Assembly: GCA_002070455.1 (NCBI GenBank) | Contig: MWDG01000008.1 | Span: 1-64,000, forward strand | Direction: 5' to 3' | From: Deltaproteobacteria bacterium ADurb.Bin151 | GTDB lineage: Bacteria; Desulfobacterota; Syntrophia; Syntrophales; Smithellaceae | Length of the DNA stretch: 64,000 nucleotides | Shown: piece by piece, positions 7,008 through 15,861 of the stretch | Numbering within the stretch: position 1 is the stretch's first letter | Layout of the letters: the number at the start of each line of letters is the position of its first letter | The notes under the pieces: model-generated | Databases searched by the model: none | What the model was told of the DNA's origin: nothing | Seen by the model: the letters and a program-made list of their open reading frames with translations, nothing else | Translations under genes and position numbers: made by a program

Positions 7008-9479
7008 TCATTCCAGGATGGTTCTGGTTTTAATCACCTGAATCTGCTGCGCCTCGGCGGCGGAACAACCTAAAACATGCCCGATGATGTCAATGGGCCG
7101 GGTGGAGCCCGTTTGCGCATGGCGCAGGACAGCGGTGATTTTTTTCTCACCGGCGTTGAAGGTCAGCGCCTCGACAAAGGGGCGGATGTCGCGGGTGATA
7201 GTTTTCCCCTTGGATTGTCTGGAAATCGGAAACGATGTTGAGGCCAGAAATCCTTCAATATTATCTTTAATGTTATGAATTTGATCTTCTTTCATGTTGT
7301 CAGGCAATACCAGCTCATAGGTAAAGCCGTAAAGTGACCGGGCCAGATCTTTGGCGACATAGGAAAGCAGTTGGATATCTGTGATCTCCAATCCGGCAGG
7401 CAGAGCGGCGTTGATTTCTTTTTTCAGATGAGACAAGTCTCCCGGATACTCGGTGGCGGTGACATCCATATATTCCTCAAGGCTGGCCATTCCCACCGAC
7501 GTGGCGGTGGCAAATGATATTTTCGGATGCGGGTGAAAGCCCTCTGAATAACTAAGGGAAAGGGAGCTTCGGCGCAGAGCACGGGTGAGAGACATAGCCA
7601 GCTCCAGATGGGACAAAAAGCGGGCTCTGCCGGTTTTCGCAAAGTTCAGGCGGTAGACTTTTTCGCTGGTGCGTGCCGTCTGTGTTTTGATTTCCGCCGG
7701 GACGGGGGAGAGGTACGGGTCTGAAAAAATATTTTGTATTTCAGAAAAATCGCAGACCCCGCAGTCCTGGCATGTGTCGTAGCGGCAGTCCGGTGTGGAT
7801 TTCTGTTCATCGGATTTCAACTTTTCCGAAAACAAAAAATCACGGTTCACACCGCAGTCGATGTTCTCCCAGGGCAGAGCCTCTGTTGTTGCTCTTTCAC
7901 GTAAATAATCATTGACATTTATCCCAGTTTCCCGGATGGCATCCTGCCACAGGTCAAAGCGCAGGATCTCACTCCAGCCGTCAAAGCGGCAGCCTTTTTG
8001 CCAGGCGCACAGAAGCAGATCCCCGATTTCTTCATCGCCCCTGGAAAACAGTCCTTCCAGCAGGCTCATCCGGGCGTCATGCCATTTGACGGTGAGATTG
8101 CGGTTGTTCATCCGCTGCCGGATAAATTGCTGCCGGGCATACGTTTCGTCTAGCGACAGCTGCTTTTCCCACTGGAAGGGGGTGTGAGGTTTGGGAACAA
8201 ATGTCGAAAGGCTGATGGTGACCTGGCCGCGGTGACGGGCCGCCCGCAGTGCCTGGTAACCCAGATCAATGATGCCTGCCAGATCGCTTTCTTCTTCATG
8301 CGGCAGGCCGATCATGAAATAGAGCTTGATGGATTTCCAGCCGGCGGCAAACACTTTATCCACGGAGGAGAGCAGGTCTGCGGCGGTGTTGCCTTTGTTG
8401 ATGATCTGACGCATTTTGTCCGTTCCCGCCTCGGGTGCCAGGGTAAAGCTGGTTTTACGCGTGCGTTTGATTTCTTCAATCAGCGTCTCACTCAGCGATT
8501 CGACCCGCAACGACGGCAGCGCAAGGGCAACACGCTCCGTGTGATGTTTTTGCATCAGGTTTTGAATAAGAGGTTCAATACAGCTGTAGTCTCCGGAACT
8601 GAGCGCCAGAAGCGATATCTCATCATGGCCGGTTGTCTGAAGGGCCTTGTCCGCCATTTCCGTAATCAGTTTTGCATTTCTTTCCCGGTAAGGGCGCCAG
8701 ATCATGCCTGCCTGACAAAACCTGCATCCTCTGGTGCAGCCCCGGGCGATTTCCAGTACGATGCGGTCATGGACGGTCTGCATAAGCGGCACAACTGGTG
8801 CGACAGGGTGAGGCCGGGCATTCAGATCAACGGATTTCCTTTTTTTGATAACGGTTTTTTTGCCATGCACACGGGGAACATAAATGCCGCTGATTTCCGC
8901 CAGCTTTTCGATGATCGTCTTTCTTGTGAGGGCTTGCTTTTTCGCGGCGGAGACAGCGGCGGTAATTTCCGCGACGACTTCTTCGCCTTCACCAATGACA
9001 AAAGCGTCGATAAAACTATTAAGCGGAACGGGATTGAAGGTGCAGGGCCCTCCGGCAATAATCAGCGGATGACTCTCCAGGCGGTCATCCGATCGAAGCG
9101 GGATCCCGCCCATATCCATCATGTTGAGCATGTTCGTATAGGACAGTTCATACTGCAGTGAAAAGCCGATAATGTCGAAAGCCACCATTGGCCTCGCGGA
9201 TTCCAGCGAGGTCAGGGGAAGGTGATGATCGCGAAGCTGTCGTTCCCGGTCCGGCCAGGGAGCAAAACATCTTTCGGCGGCAACGCCTGGAAGCGCGTTC
9301 AAAACGGCGTAGAGAATTTGCAGCCCAAGATGCGACATGCCCACTTCATAGGTATCGGGAAAGGCAAGCAGAAAGCGGACATCGGCTTTGTCTTTACAGA
9401 TGGAGTTGACTTCCGTGCCGATGTAGCGGCTGGGTTTTTCGGCAATGGTCAACAGCTCGTCGGGAATGTTCTGGGTCAT
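7008..9479 (-). CDS. TIGR03960-type radical SAM protein with DUF2344 C-terminal domain
   Basis: An 823-residue fusion. An N-terminal B12-binding-like/unknown region (about 1-230) leads into a radical SAM domain with the cluster motif CTRGCRFC (C248, C252, C255), which binds a 4Fe-4S cluster that cleaves S-adenosylmethionine. The C-terminal part (about 608-800, starting near VYRLNFAKTGRARFLSHLEL) is DUF2344 (TIGR03936). A cysteine cluster (CRYDTCQDCGVCDF) sits between the two. This architecture is widespread in anaerobes, often near ribosomal or RNase E/G genes, and its substrate is not established. The minus-strand gene is followed upstream by a small conserved-looking protein (9515-9913), possibly in the same transcript. 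Confidence 0.88.
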   Translation of the reverse strand: MTQNIPDELLTIAEKPSRYIGTEVNSICKDKADVRFLLAFPDTYEVGMSHLGLQILYAVLNALPGVAAERCFAPWPDRERQLRDHHLPLTSLESARPMVAFDIIGFSLQYELSYTNMLNMMDMGGIPLRSDDRLESHPLIIAGGPCTFNPVPLNSFIDAFVIGEGEEVVAEITAAVSAAKKQALTRKTIIEKLAEISGIYVPRVHGKKTVIKKRKSVDLNARPHPVAPVVPLMQTVHDRIVLEIARGCTRGCRFCQAGMIWRPYRERNAKLITEMADKALQTTGHDEISLLALSSGDYSCIEPLIQNLMQKHHTERVALALPSLRVESLSETLIEEIKRTRKTSFTLAPEAGTDKMRQIINKGNTAADLLSSVDKVFAAGWKSIKLYFMIGLPHEEESDLAGIIDLGYQALRAARHRGQVTISLSTFVPKPHTPFQWEKQLSLDETYARQQFIRQRMNNRNLTVKWHDARMSLLEGLFSRGDEEIGDLLLCAWQKGCRFDGWSEILRFDLWQDAIRETGINVNDYLRERATTEALPWENIDCGVNRDFLFSEKLKSDEQKSTPDCRYDTCQDCGVCDFSEIQNIFSDPYLSPVPAEIKTQTARTSEKVYRLNFAKTGRARFLSHLELAMSLTRALRRSSLSLSYSEGFHPHPKISFATATSVGMASLEEYMDVTATEYPGDLSHLKKEINAALPAGLEITDIQLLSYVAKDLARSLYGFTYELVLPDNMKEDQIHNIKDNIEGFLASTSFPISRQSKGKTITRDIRPFVEALTFNAGEKKITAVLRHAQTGSTRPIDIIGHVLGCSAAEAQQIQVIKTRTILE

Positions 9480-9514
9480 GACTTCCTTTTCGTTTAAAAA
9501 TGATTTTTTCTGCT

Positions 9515-9913
9515 TTATTCTGCTTGTTCAGGATAAGGGGCGGCCCGATAATTGAAGGGATTCAGCTTCATGTCTCTGAGCAGAGACAATGCCATTTTCT
9601 TTGCGAAATTCGGGGACGAAAGATAACTGAGAGAGTTATCCTTAAATGTGTTCAGAAGCTCGGCACGGACGGATTCTTCCTCGCCGTCATTGACAAAGGA
9701 TCTTTCCAGTTTGTGCTCATAAGTCAGTTCATCTCCGAAGATTTTTTTTAACTGATGACAGTCTTCGGGAGAAGCGAAAAACGAATTCAGAACTTTAATT
9801 TTTACCTGAAAATATAATTCCACTTTCAGGGTGTCTTTGGCGATGCGCCGGGAGGCGTCGCTGATGGTAAGCGTCAGTCCGTTGGGGAGGTTGATCGTTT
9901 CGATTAATTCCAT
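9515..9913 (-). CDS. Hypothetical protein, 132 aa
   Basis: I do not recognise a family. The soluble, acidic, alpha/beta-looking protein opens MELIETINLPNGLTLTI and contains a single cysteine in SPEDCHQLKK and a C-terminal FNYRAAPYPEQ. It has no signal peptide or membrane segment. It is 35 bp upstream of the radical SAM gene on the same strand, suggesting co-transcription. The start has a modest AGGAAACAG upstream. Codon use and composition match its neighbours, which supports a real gene. Confidence 0.65.
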   Translation of the reverse strand: MELIETINLPNGLTLTISDASRRIAKDTLKVELYFQVKIKVLNSFFASPEDCHQLKKIFGDELTYEHKLERSFVNDGEEESVRAELLNTFKDNSLSYLSSPNFAKKMALSLLRDMKLNPFNYRAAPYPEQAE

Positions 9914-9933
9914 GGTTTCTCTGTTTCCTGTTT

Positions 9934-10098
9934 TTATTTTTCCAAACCGCTTTTGAAGGATTGCAAGACCTTCAGGAGGGGAGGTTCCAAAACAGCATTG
10001 ACGGAATGCTTTGACAAAACCGTTCCCGATTTTTCGGGGCCGTAAAAACCGGACCGGAAAAGCGAAATGGTAATACCATTTTTATTCTTGACCTGCAA
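9934..10098 (-). CDS. Possible small ORF, about 54 aa
   Basis: A TTG at 10096-10098 is preceded by AGGAGG at good spacing and opens a short frame ending PLLKVLQSFKSGLEK, 20 bp before the 132-aa gene on the same strand. There is no recognised family and no cysteine or membrane features. It overlaps only the extended upstream part of the plus-strand frame at 10067-10942, outside the start preferred for that gene. It may be a leader gene of the same operon or chance. Confidence 0.25.
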   Translation of the reverse strand: MQVKNKNGITISLFRSGFYGPEKSGTVLSKHSVNAVLEPPLLKVLQSFKSGLEK

Positions 10099-10123
10099 CG
10101 CCAATCCTCCTATAAAGCTGACC

Positions 10124-10942
10124 ATGTCTTCATCTTCCGAAATAATGGTTTTATGTCAACCGGATGAAAGAAAGTCCTGCGGTGCGTGCTGCGGACTGTA
10201 TAATTACGTGGACAGTTCGCGCGGGGCCCTCACCGAAAGGCTGCGCGCCCGGACAAAACGATTCCGCGAGCTTGTCAAAACACCGGATGATCTGAAGCGT
10301 TATGCCGATGCAACCTTTGCCGCGGAAGACTTCACAAAAAGGTACGAGGTCATCTACTGCTGTGAATATCTTGGTTTTCTGGACGACAAAGAAAGAAAAG
10401 TGGGTTGCCTTGTTCACCCCATGCAGATGAGTGGCGTGGATATGCGCACGGTGTCATTTTACGGGAGGGATGTCTGCGCCGGACATTTGTGTCCCAGCCA
10501 TCATTTTATTCCACGTTCCCAGCAACTGATCCTGTTAAAAATTATTGATGACTGGTATCTTTACGGTCTGTGCCTGACAGACATCGACCTGGTCGTTACC
10601 TACTTTCGTCTGATTGCAAATCGGGTCGGACAGGAGATCAAACCCGATGTGTTTGACAGGCAGGAGCTGAAGGATATTGCCCTGGAATTTTTTGGCTGGA
10701 AGACCACATGGCCCTACCGGTCGCCTTCGGCCAACCGGTTGGGCAAATACTATTTTGACGGATCGCAGTATATGATCAGTCATATTGACTATGAAAAGTA
10801 TGGAAGAGAAATTTCACCGCTCAATTCCATCTTCCTCAGCCTGTCGTCGGAATTTCAAAACGGGGATGAACTGGAAGCCGCGGAAAAAATGGTCTGGAAG
10901 AATATTGACACCTTCGTTTCAATATATCAGGATTTTTCCTGA
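10124..10942 (+). CDS. Cysteine-cluster protein, YkgJ-like motif
   Basis: Around 272 residues. The N-terminal motif CGACCGLYNY resembles the metal-binding CxxxCC segment of YkgJ/Fe-S cluster-binding proteins, and further cysteines follow (YCCEYLG, GCLVHP, DVCAGHLCPSHH), enough for an Fe-S or zinc site. The rest is soluble and unassigned. The start is uncertain: ATG at 10124 or 10145 places the cysteine motif near the N-terminus, and neither has a clear ribosome-binding site; the frame is open back to 10067. The gene ends just before the hpt promoter. Function unknown. Confidence 0.65.
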   Translation: MSSSSEIMVLCQPDERKSCGACCGLYNYVDSSRGALTERLRARTKRFRELVKTPDDLKRYADATFAAEDFTKRYEVIYCCEYLGFLDDKERKVGCLVHPMQMSGVDMRTVSFYGRDVCAGHLCPSHHFIPRSQQLILLKIIDDWYLYGLCLTDIDLVVTYFRLIANRVGQEIKPDVFDRQELKDIALEFFGWKTTWPYRSPSANRLGKYYFDGSQYMISHIDYEKYGREISPLNSIFLSLSSEFQNGDELEAAEKMVWKNIDTFVSIYQDFS

Positions 10943-10949
10943 TTTTTTA

Positions 10950-10980
10950 TTGACAGAAACAAGGAAACTTTGATTATAAT
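10950..10980 (+). promoter_or_regulatory. Candidate sigma-70 promoter for hpt
   Basis: TTGACA (10950-10955) and TATAAT (10975-10980) are both perfect hexamers, but the spacer is 19 bp, longer than optimal. Transcription would start a few bases before the hpt ribosome-binding site. Confidence 0.55.
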
Positions 10981-11016
10981 CTAAATGTGTTGAATGATGG
11001 CGGGGAGCAATCCGAA

Positions 11017-11571
11017 ATGACCACTTTATCCAGAGAAATTCTTATTCCACGGTCTGAAATATCCAGACGTGTTCAGGAATTGGCCGATCAGATTTCCCGT
11101 GATTGTGCCGGAGAAGAAATTCTGGCGATCGGCGTTCTTAAAGGTTCTTTTATTTTCATGTCGGATCTGATAAGAGCGATGGCCGTTCCCTGCCAGACCG
11201 ATTTTATCCGCGCTGCAAGTTATGGCGCGGGTTCAGAGAGTTCTGGCAAAATCGTGATCACCAAGGATGTTGAATTGCCTGTTGAAAATAAAAATATTCT
11301 GATTGTTGAAGATATCGTGGATACCGGTTTAACCTTGCAATACATTGTTGATCATTTGAAGCGAAGAAATCCGAAATCCATCAGAGTCTGTGCCTTTCTG
11401 GACAAGCGCAAAAGAAGAAAAGTCTCGTTTGAAGCTGATTATGTCGGTTTCAGTATGGACGACGGTTTTGTTGTTGGTTACGGACTGGATTTCAATGAGC
11501 AGTATCGCTTTTTGCCTGATGTTTATGTGATTCAGACAGCCGTTGATGAGATAAAAGAGGGGAACCCATGA
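11017..11571 (+). CDS. hpt: Hypoxanthine phosphoribosyltransferase
   Basis: Purine salvage enzyme transferring phosphoribosyl from PRPP to hypoxanthine or guanine. The 184-residue protein has the PRPP-binding signature ILIVEDIVDTGLTL and the flexible-loop region RAASYGAGSESSG, with the late VGYGLDFNEQYR motif closing the family fold. ATG at 11017 is preferred because GGGGAG lies 9 nt upstream; a GTG at 10987 would add ten residues without an RBS. The stop overlaps the start of the next gene by 4 bp (ATGA). Confidence 0.93.
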   Translation: MTTLSREILIPRSEISRRVQELADQISRDCAGEEILAIGVLKGSFIFMSDLIRAMAVPCQTDFIRAASYGAGSESSGKIVITKDVELPVENKNILIVEDIVDTGLTLQYIVDHLKRRNPKSIRVCAFLDKRKRRKVSFEADYVGFSMDDGFVVGYGLDFNEQYRFLPDVYVIQTAVDEIKEGNP

Positions 11572-12668
11572 TTATACAGTGCAGGCAGTGCCGTACAAAA
11601 TTCCGTTTTGATGATTTGAATATGGAAGGCGACGGTTTATGGATGCGCTGCAGCCGCTGCCATCATGTTTTCTTTCAGGAAAATCCCTTAAAGTCGCATC
11701 CGCCAGCCGCCGTGCATGAGGTTTTGCCCGTTTTTACAAAAGAAGCAGAGACTGAAAAAGCATCCGCAGGATTGGCATTTGAACCGGCTGCCACCCCAGT
11801 CGTTCCCCCGTCTGTTCCACCAGCCGTTTCCCCGGCCGCTCCTCCGGTAGAGCGCCCGACGGCACCCCCATCCGCCCAAAATATTCCTGAAGAAGATACA
11901 GCTGCCGTCATTGACGACTACGACAAGGCGATTCCCGAACCCGCCGAAACAGAGGAAGTAAAGACAGAGCCCGAAACGACAGACCAGGAAGATATAGAGC
12001 TTGCTGATATCACGTTTGCCAGAGGATCCGAAGAACCGGATGATACGGGCGAAACCGCGGATATTCAGGAAGAACAGCCGCCGCCCCCGGTTCGCAGGAA
12101 GAAAAGCCCATGGAAGGTTTTGCTCTGGACAATTCTGGTTGTTTTTGTGATTCCGGGAGTCATCTCTTTTGTAATCTTCCCGAAGCTCGGGGAACGATAC
12201 ATGAAACTTGGACAGCACGGTGTGAATCGGATTTTCAGCCTGTTTGGCGGTTCAAAGCCTTCACCAGGTCAATACGTGGCAGGATTCGTCAAGGTGCAGG
12301 ATTTTCGGCAGAGGTTTGTGGATAATAATATCCTGGGCAGGAGAGTCCGGATTGTGGAAGGAACCGTCTTGAATCAGTCTGATTTTTCCATTGCCCGCAT
12401 CATGGTCACCGTGGAGCTGCTTGATGCCGATTCGTCTGTTTTGAGCGAGCGTGTGAGTTATGCCGGGAATGTTTTGACGGACCAGGAGCTTTCCACTCTT
12501 TCTGAAGAAGAAATCATGAAAAGACTTTCCGTGCCGGAAGGAAGAAACAATCTCAATGAAAAGGTGGCTCCTAACGGACAGATTCCTTTTATGATTGTTT
12601 TTACGAAGGATCCGCCGGGTACTTTTAAAACCAGTATTATCGTTTCAGGGGCGGAGCGGCTGCTTTAG
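11568..12668 (+). CDS. MJ0042 zinc-ribbon / DUF3426 single-pass membrane protein
   Basis: The N-terminal zinc ribbon has C5, C8, C28 and C31, followed by a long acidic Pro/Ala/Glu-rich linker (about 45-170). A transmembrane helix (WTILVVFVIPGVISFVIF, about residues 185-203) separates this from a C-terminal DUF3426 domain that should lie outside the membrane. Proteins of this build occur across delta- and betaproteobacteria; function is unknown. It overlaps hpt by 4 bp, so translational coupling is likely. The stop is TAG. Confidence 0.8.
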   Translation: MIIQCRQCRTKFRFDDLNMEGDGLWMRCSRCHHVFFQENPLKSHPPAAVHEVLPVFTKEAETEKASAGLAFEPAATPVVPPSVPPAVSPAAPPVERPTAPPSAQNIPEEDTAAVIDDYDKAIPEPAETEEVKTEPETTDQEDIELADITFARGSEEPDDTGETADIQEEQPPPPVRRKKSPWKVLLWTILVVFVIPGVISFVIFPKLGERYMKLGQHGVNRIFSLFGGSKPSPGQYVAGFVKVQDFRQRFVDNNILGRRVRIVEGTVLNQSDFSIARIMVTVELLDADSSVLSERVSYAGNVLTDQELSTLSEEEIMKRLSVPEGRNNLNEKVAPNGQIPFMIVFTKDPPGTFKTSIIVSGAERLL

Positions 12669-12674
12669 CTCATG

Positions 12675-12708
12675 GTTCGTAGTTCGTAGTTCGTAGTTCG
12701 TAGTTCAT
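12675..12708. repeat. Heptanucleotide tandem repeat (GTTCGTA)
   Basis: About four and a half head-to-tail copies of GTTCGTA directly after the DUF3426 stop codon. The tract is intergenic, so length changes would not shift a reading frame. Confidence 0.85.
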
Positions 12709-12773
12709 GCGCTACCCGGTTGTTCTTTGCCGGGTGATTTGATTTTGAAACGGAAAAATAAAGGTAAAATCAT

Positions 12774-13652
12774 TTGAGATACGAAGGAAATATTTACCGG
12801 CCTTTTAGCGAAGCCAACAGCTACCTTTTGCAGTGTACCATCGGTTGCTCCCATAATCAGTGCACATTTTGCGGAATGTACAAAGGCGTGAAATACCGCG
12901 TGCGTGACATTGCCGAGATATTGGAAGATATCCGCATGGCGAAAGATTATTACGGCGATGTGGAGAAAGTGTTTCTTTGCGATGGCGATGCGATTGTCAT
13001 GGAAACGGACACCCTGTTGGTCATCCTGGACAGGCTTTATGCAACTTTCCCGTCTTTGCGCCATGTCGGGAGTTACGTTGGGCCACAAAGTACGCTTTCC
13101 AAAACACCCGCCGAATTGCGGGCATTGAGATCGGCCGGTCTGACGAAAGCCTATATCGGGGTGGAGACCGGCGATGACGAACTGCTCAGGAAAGTCAAAA
13201 AAGGCGTGGGATACGATGATATGCTTCAGGCCGGGCGACTTCTGGTGGAAGCGGACATCAATTTATCCGTCATGGTTCTTCTGGGACTGGCGGGTCCGGG
13301 AGAGGCCTCGGTTCGACATGCGCTTGCCACGGCCAAAATCTGTAATGAGATACAGCCCCGTTATCTGGCAGCCCTGACCGTCACTCCTGTGCCGGGAACT
13401 GTTCTGTATCGTCAGGTACAGAACGGAGAATTTCAGCTGCTCGATCCCTTTGAAACCCTGGCTGAGATGAAGCAGATTTTTGAAAATATCACCATGAACA
13501 ATCTGAAGTTTGTCGGCACTCACGCCTCCAACTACCTGCCAATCACGGGTACGCTTCAAAAAGACAAGCAAAAGATGATTGCACAGGTGGACAAGGTCCT
13601 TAGTGTCCGTGATGAGAGATTGCTTCGCCCGGATTACCAGCGCGGCCTTTGA
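12774..13652 (+). CDS. Radical SAM protein
   Basis: A 292-residue radical SAM enzyme with cluster region CTIGCSHNQCTFCGMY, the motif of small YgiQ/HemN-like radical SAM proteins in which the first two cluster cysteines are more widely spaced than in CX3CX2C. A later VETGDDELLRKVKKG is the usual SAM-binding strand. No auxiliary cluster domain is seen. The start is TTG at 12774, preceded by AAAGG; no in-frame ATG lies nearby. Substrate unknown. The gene stands alone between repeats. Confidence 0.85.
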   Translation: MRYEGNIYRPFSEANSYLLQCTIGCSHNQCTFCGMYKGVKYRVRDIAEILEDIRMAKDYYGDVEKVFLCDGDAIVMETDTLLVILDRLYATFPSLRHVGSYVGPQSTLSKTPAELRALRSAGLTKAYIGVETGDDELLRKVKKGVGYDDMLQAGRLLVEADINLSVMVLLGLAGPGEASVRHALATAKICNEIQPRYLAALTVTPVPGTVLYRQVQNGEFQLLDPFETLAEMKQIFENITMNNLKFVGTHASNYLPITGTLQKDKQKMIAQVDKVLSVRDERLLRPDYQRGL

Positions 13653-13706
13653 TTCTGCCATCGCAGGACGAACGTTATTAATGTTCTCATAATAATATCA
13701 AAACGA

Positions 13707-13783
13707 GTCATTCCCGCGAAAGCGGGAATCTAGTATTAATTTAGATTTCTGGATTCCGGATCGCGCTTCGCTTGTCCGGAACC
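13707..13783. repeat. Palindromic intergenic repeat, family B copy 2
   Basis: GTCATTCCCGCGAAAGCGGG through CGCGCTTCGCTTGTCCGGAA, matching the element at 6836-6914 over most of its length. It sits after the radical SAM gene and runs straight into a segment carrying family-A pieces. Confidence 0.65.
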
Positions 13784-13864
13784 GTGTGACCTGCAAGGTT
13801 ATGACGTTAATTGAATTACGACACAGTCTCCAAGCCCGGAACGCGTGACCTGAAAGGTTATGAC
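13783..13864. repeat. Hybrid repeat with family-A end and two 23-bp units
   Basis: Two copies of the 23-bp unit (13783-13805 and 13842-13864, core GACCTGAAAGGTTATGAC) flank AATTACGACACAGTCTC (13814-13830), which matches the right terminal repeat of the MITE-like element. The left end of that element is missing, so this looks like a deleted or recombined copy fused to a family-B repeat. Confidence 0.55.
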
Positions 13865-13884
13865 AGAAAGGTAGTTGTGAAACA

Positions 13885-14523
13885 CTACACTAGATTCACA
13901 TAATTCTGAACGATCTCTCTGGCAATGACACCCGGTCTGATGATTTGGACAGGTTCGCAAGACGCATCAAGGATGGTGGAACCAATACGGCTTTCTGTTT
14001 TTCCCGAATCAACGATTGCTTCTATTTGATCGCCAATTTGCCGGATGACCTGGTCCGCATCTTCACATTCCGGGGTTCCGGACAGGTTCGCGCTGGTTGC
14101 GGTCAGCGGTTTGCCCGTTTTTTCGGCGATGCCCCTGGCAATGTCATTGCCGGATAAGCGTATGCCGATCTTGCCGGTGTTTGCCGTCAGGAGCGGGGAA
14201 ACAGTCTCGGATGCTTCAAAAATTATGGTTAGCGGTCCGGGCCAGAATTCATCCATCAACTTCCGGGCGGAATCAGTGACATTACGCACCAGCGGGTAAA
14301 TATCCTGTGCATGGCCAATGATTACAGACACGGGATTGTGAAAATTACGTCCTTTGATTTCAAAAATCCGGCCGACGGCCTGTTCATTTGTAGCGTCCGC
14401 CCCCAGACCGTAAAAAGTTTCGGTGGGATATGCAATAACGCCGCCCCGGGAAACGAAGGCGGCGGCGTCACGTATCAAATTCTCTTTGGAATACTCTGCA
14501 CCGGCTTTCAGGATTTGGGGCAT
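13885..14523 (-). CDS. tsaC: L-threonylcarbamoyladenylate synthase (Sua5/YrdC/YciO)
   Basis: Makes threonylcarbamoyl-AMP from threonine, bicarbonate and ATP for the t6A37 modification of ANN-decoding tRNAs. The 212-residue protein has the family features: a [15 protein letters not shown] strand, the KGR segment ([10 protein letters not shown]), and the [11 protein letters not shown] nucleotide-binding motif. Its length fits the single-domain TsaC/YrdC type without a Sua5 C-terminal domain. The start overlaps the end of purE by 16 bp, so the two genes are co-transcribed. Confidence 0.92.
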   Translation of the reverse strand: MPQILKAGAEYSKENLIRDAAAFVSRGGVIAYPTETFYGLGADATNEQAVGRIFEIKGRNFHNPVSVIIGHAQDIYPLVRNVTDSARKLMDEFWPGPLTIIFEASETVSPLLTANTGKIGIRLSGNDIARGIAEKTGKPLTATSANLSGTPECEDADQVIRQIGDQIEAIVDSGKTESRIGSTILDASCEPVQIIRPGVIAREIVQNYVNLV

Positions 14524-15029
14524 GAAAGATTTTCCTGTTTTTTCTCTACCTCTTTGGCCATTCTGGCCATATACGTGGTTAGTTTCTTATTAAGAGACGG
14601 ATCTTCCAGAGCGAGCAATCGAACGGCAAAAAGCGCGGCGTTTTTTGCACCGGCTTTTCCGATGGCCATCGTTGCTACGGGGATTCCTCCCGGCATCTGC
14701 ACCGTGGAGAGCAAAGCGTCCAGCCCGTGCAGCGGTGTTGCATCTATCGGGACGCCAATCACCGGTAAAAGGGTTTGAGAGGCAATGACACCGGCCAGAT
14801 GCGCTGCGGCGCCTGCACCGGCAATAATGATTTTCACGCCCCGCGACTCAGCCGTTTTGGCAAATTTTGTTGTGCGTTCAGGGGTCCGGTGCGCCGATGT
14901 CAGAATCAGCTCGGAGCCGATTCCGAATTCGTCGAGAATTTTTACTGCCTCGGTCATAATCGGCAGATCGGAATCGCTGCCCATGACAATGCTGACCAAT
15001 ACATTATTTTTAGCGTTTTTTGCTCTCAT
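14508..15029 (-). CDS. purE: N5-carboxyaminoimidazole ribonucleotide mutase
   Basis: Purine-pathway mutase converting N5-CAIR to CAIR. The 173-residue protein has GSDSDLPIM near the N-terminus, [10 protein letters not shown] (catalytic histidine region of class I PurE) and the [11 protein letters not shown] segment. ATG at 15029 has AAGGAG upstream. No purK is visible. It precedes tsaC with a 16-bp overlap. Confidence 0.93.
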   Translation of the reverse strand: MRAKNAKNNVLVSIVMGSDSDLPIMTEAVKILDEFGIGSELILTSAHRTPERTTKFAKTAESRGVKIIIAGAGAAAHLAGVIASQTLLPVIGVPIDATPLHGLDALLSTVQMPGGIPVATMAIGKAGAKNAALFAVRLLALEDPSLNKKLTTYMARMAKEVEKKQENLSCPKS

Positions 15030-15140
15030 GCAGGCTCCTTTTGGTCCTCGAAGTGCGTCTCTCCGGTAAATCCCGGCAATGCTTGAAGGAATTAGTCATA
15101 ATTAACGTATTGAGACAGGTTTTGCAAGATGGTTTTTGGC

Positions 15141-15169
15141 TTGACAGATCGGGCCATAATCTTTAATGT
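15141..15169 (+). promoter_or_regulatory. Candidate sigma-70 promoter for the cyclophilin gene
   Basis: TTGACA (15141-15146) and TAATGT (15164-15169) with a 17-bp spacer, about 30 bp before the gene start. Confidence 0.6.
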
Positions 15170-15198
15170 TTCATACACCCATTCCAAAGGAGATGATC

Positions 15199-15735
15199 AT
15201 GAAAAATAATCTTATTGCAGTCATTGAAACCGATAAGGGCACCATGCGGTTAAAATTATTTGCCGATCAAACGCCGGTTACGGTTAGCAATTTTGTCAAT
15301 CTGGCGCAGCGGGGGTATTACAATAATCTGAAATTTCATCGCGTGATTCCGGATTTTATGATTCAGGGCGGATGTCCGGCAGGCGATGGACGAGGGGGGC
15401 CCGGCTACCGGTTCCAGGACGAATTTGTCAGCGAGCTGCGTCACAGCAAACCCGGCATTTTATCCATGGCCAACGCCGGTCCGCAAACCAATGGAAGCCA
15501 GTTTTTCATCACGCACGTTCCCACACCGTGGCTTGACAACAATCATACCGTGTTTGGTGAAGTTGTCAGTGACAAGGACCAGGAGGTGGTCAATGCCATT
15601 GTGCAGGGTGACAGGATCTTGTCCATTACGATTGAAGGCGACAGCTCAGAGCTGATGGAGAATAACAAGGCGATAGTGGATCAGTGGAATGCGGCGCTGG
15701 ACAGGAATTTCCCCGGACTGTCTAAATCATGCTGA
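15199..15735 (+). CDS. ppiB: Peptidyl-prolyl cis-trans isomerase, cyclophilin type
   Basis: Cytosolic protein-folding enzyme of about 178 residues. Cyclophilin signatures are visible: [41 protein letters not shown] and the HTVFGEV strand. There is no signal peptide. ATG at 15199 is preferred, since AAAGGAG lies 6 nt upstream; the earlier in-frame ATG at 15193 touches that site. It is a single gene with its own promoter. Confidence 0.93.
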   Translation: MKNNLIAVIETDKGTMRLKLFADQTPVTVSNFVNLAQRGYYNNLKFHRVIPDFMIQGGCPAGDGRGGPGYRFQDEFVSELRHSKPGILSMANAGPQTNGSQFFITHVPTPWLDNNHTVFGEVVSDKDQEVVNAIVQGDRILSITIEGDSSELMENNKAIVDQWNAALDRNFPGLSKSC

Positions 15736-15861
15736 ACTCTTAACGGCCTGTTGCCCAAGTATCCTTTTCGCTTGCCTAAAAGTGTTTTGAATAAATCAAA
15801 AGCTTGCGAAAGGTAATGACAAAACTCGACTGCGGCTCAAACAGTTGTCATACCTGATCTT

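Noticed and set aside
8184-9161. 325-codon plus-strand frame inside the radical SAM gene
   Set aside because: Fully antisense to a clear 823-residue enzyme; a shadow of GC-biased codons.
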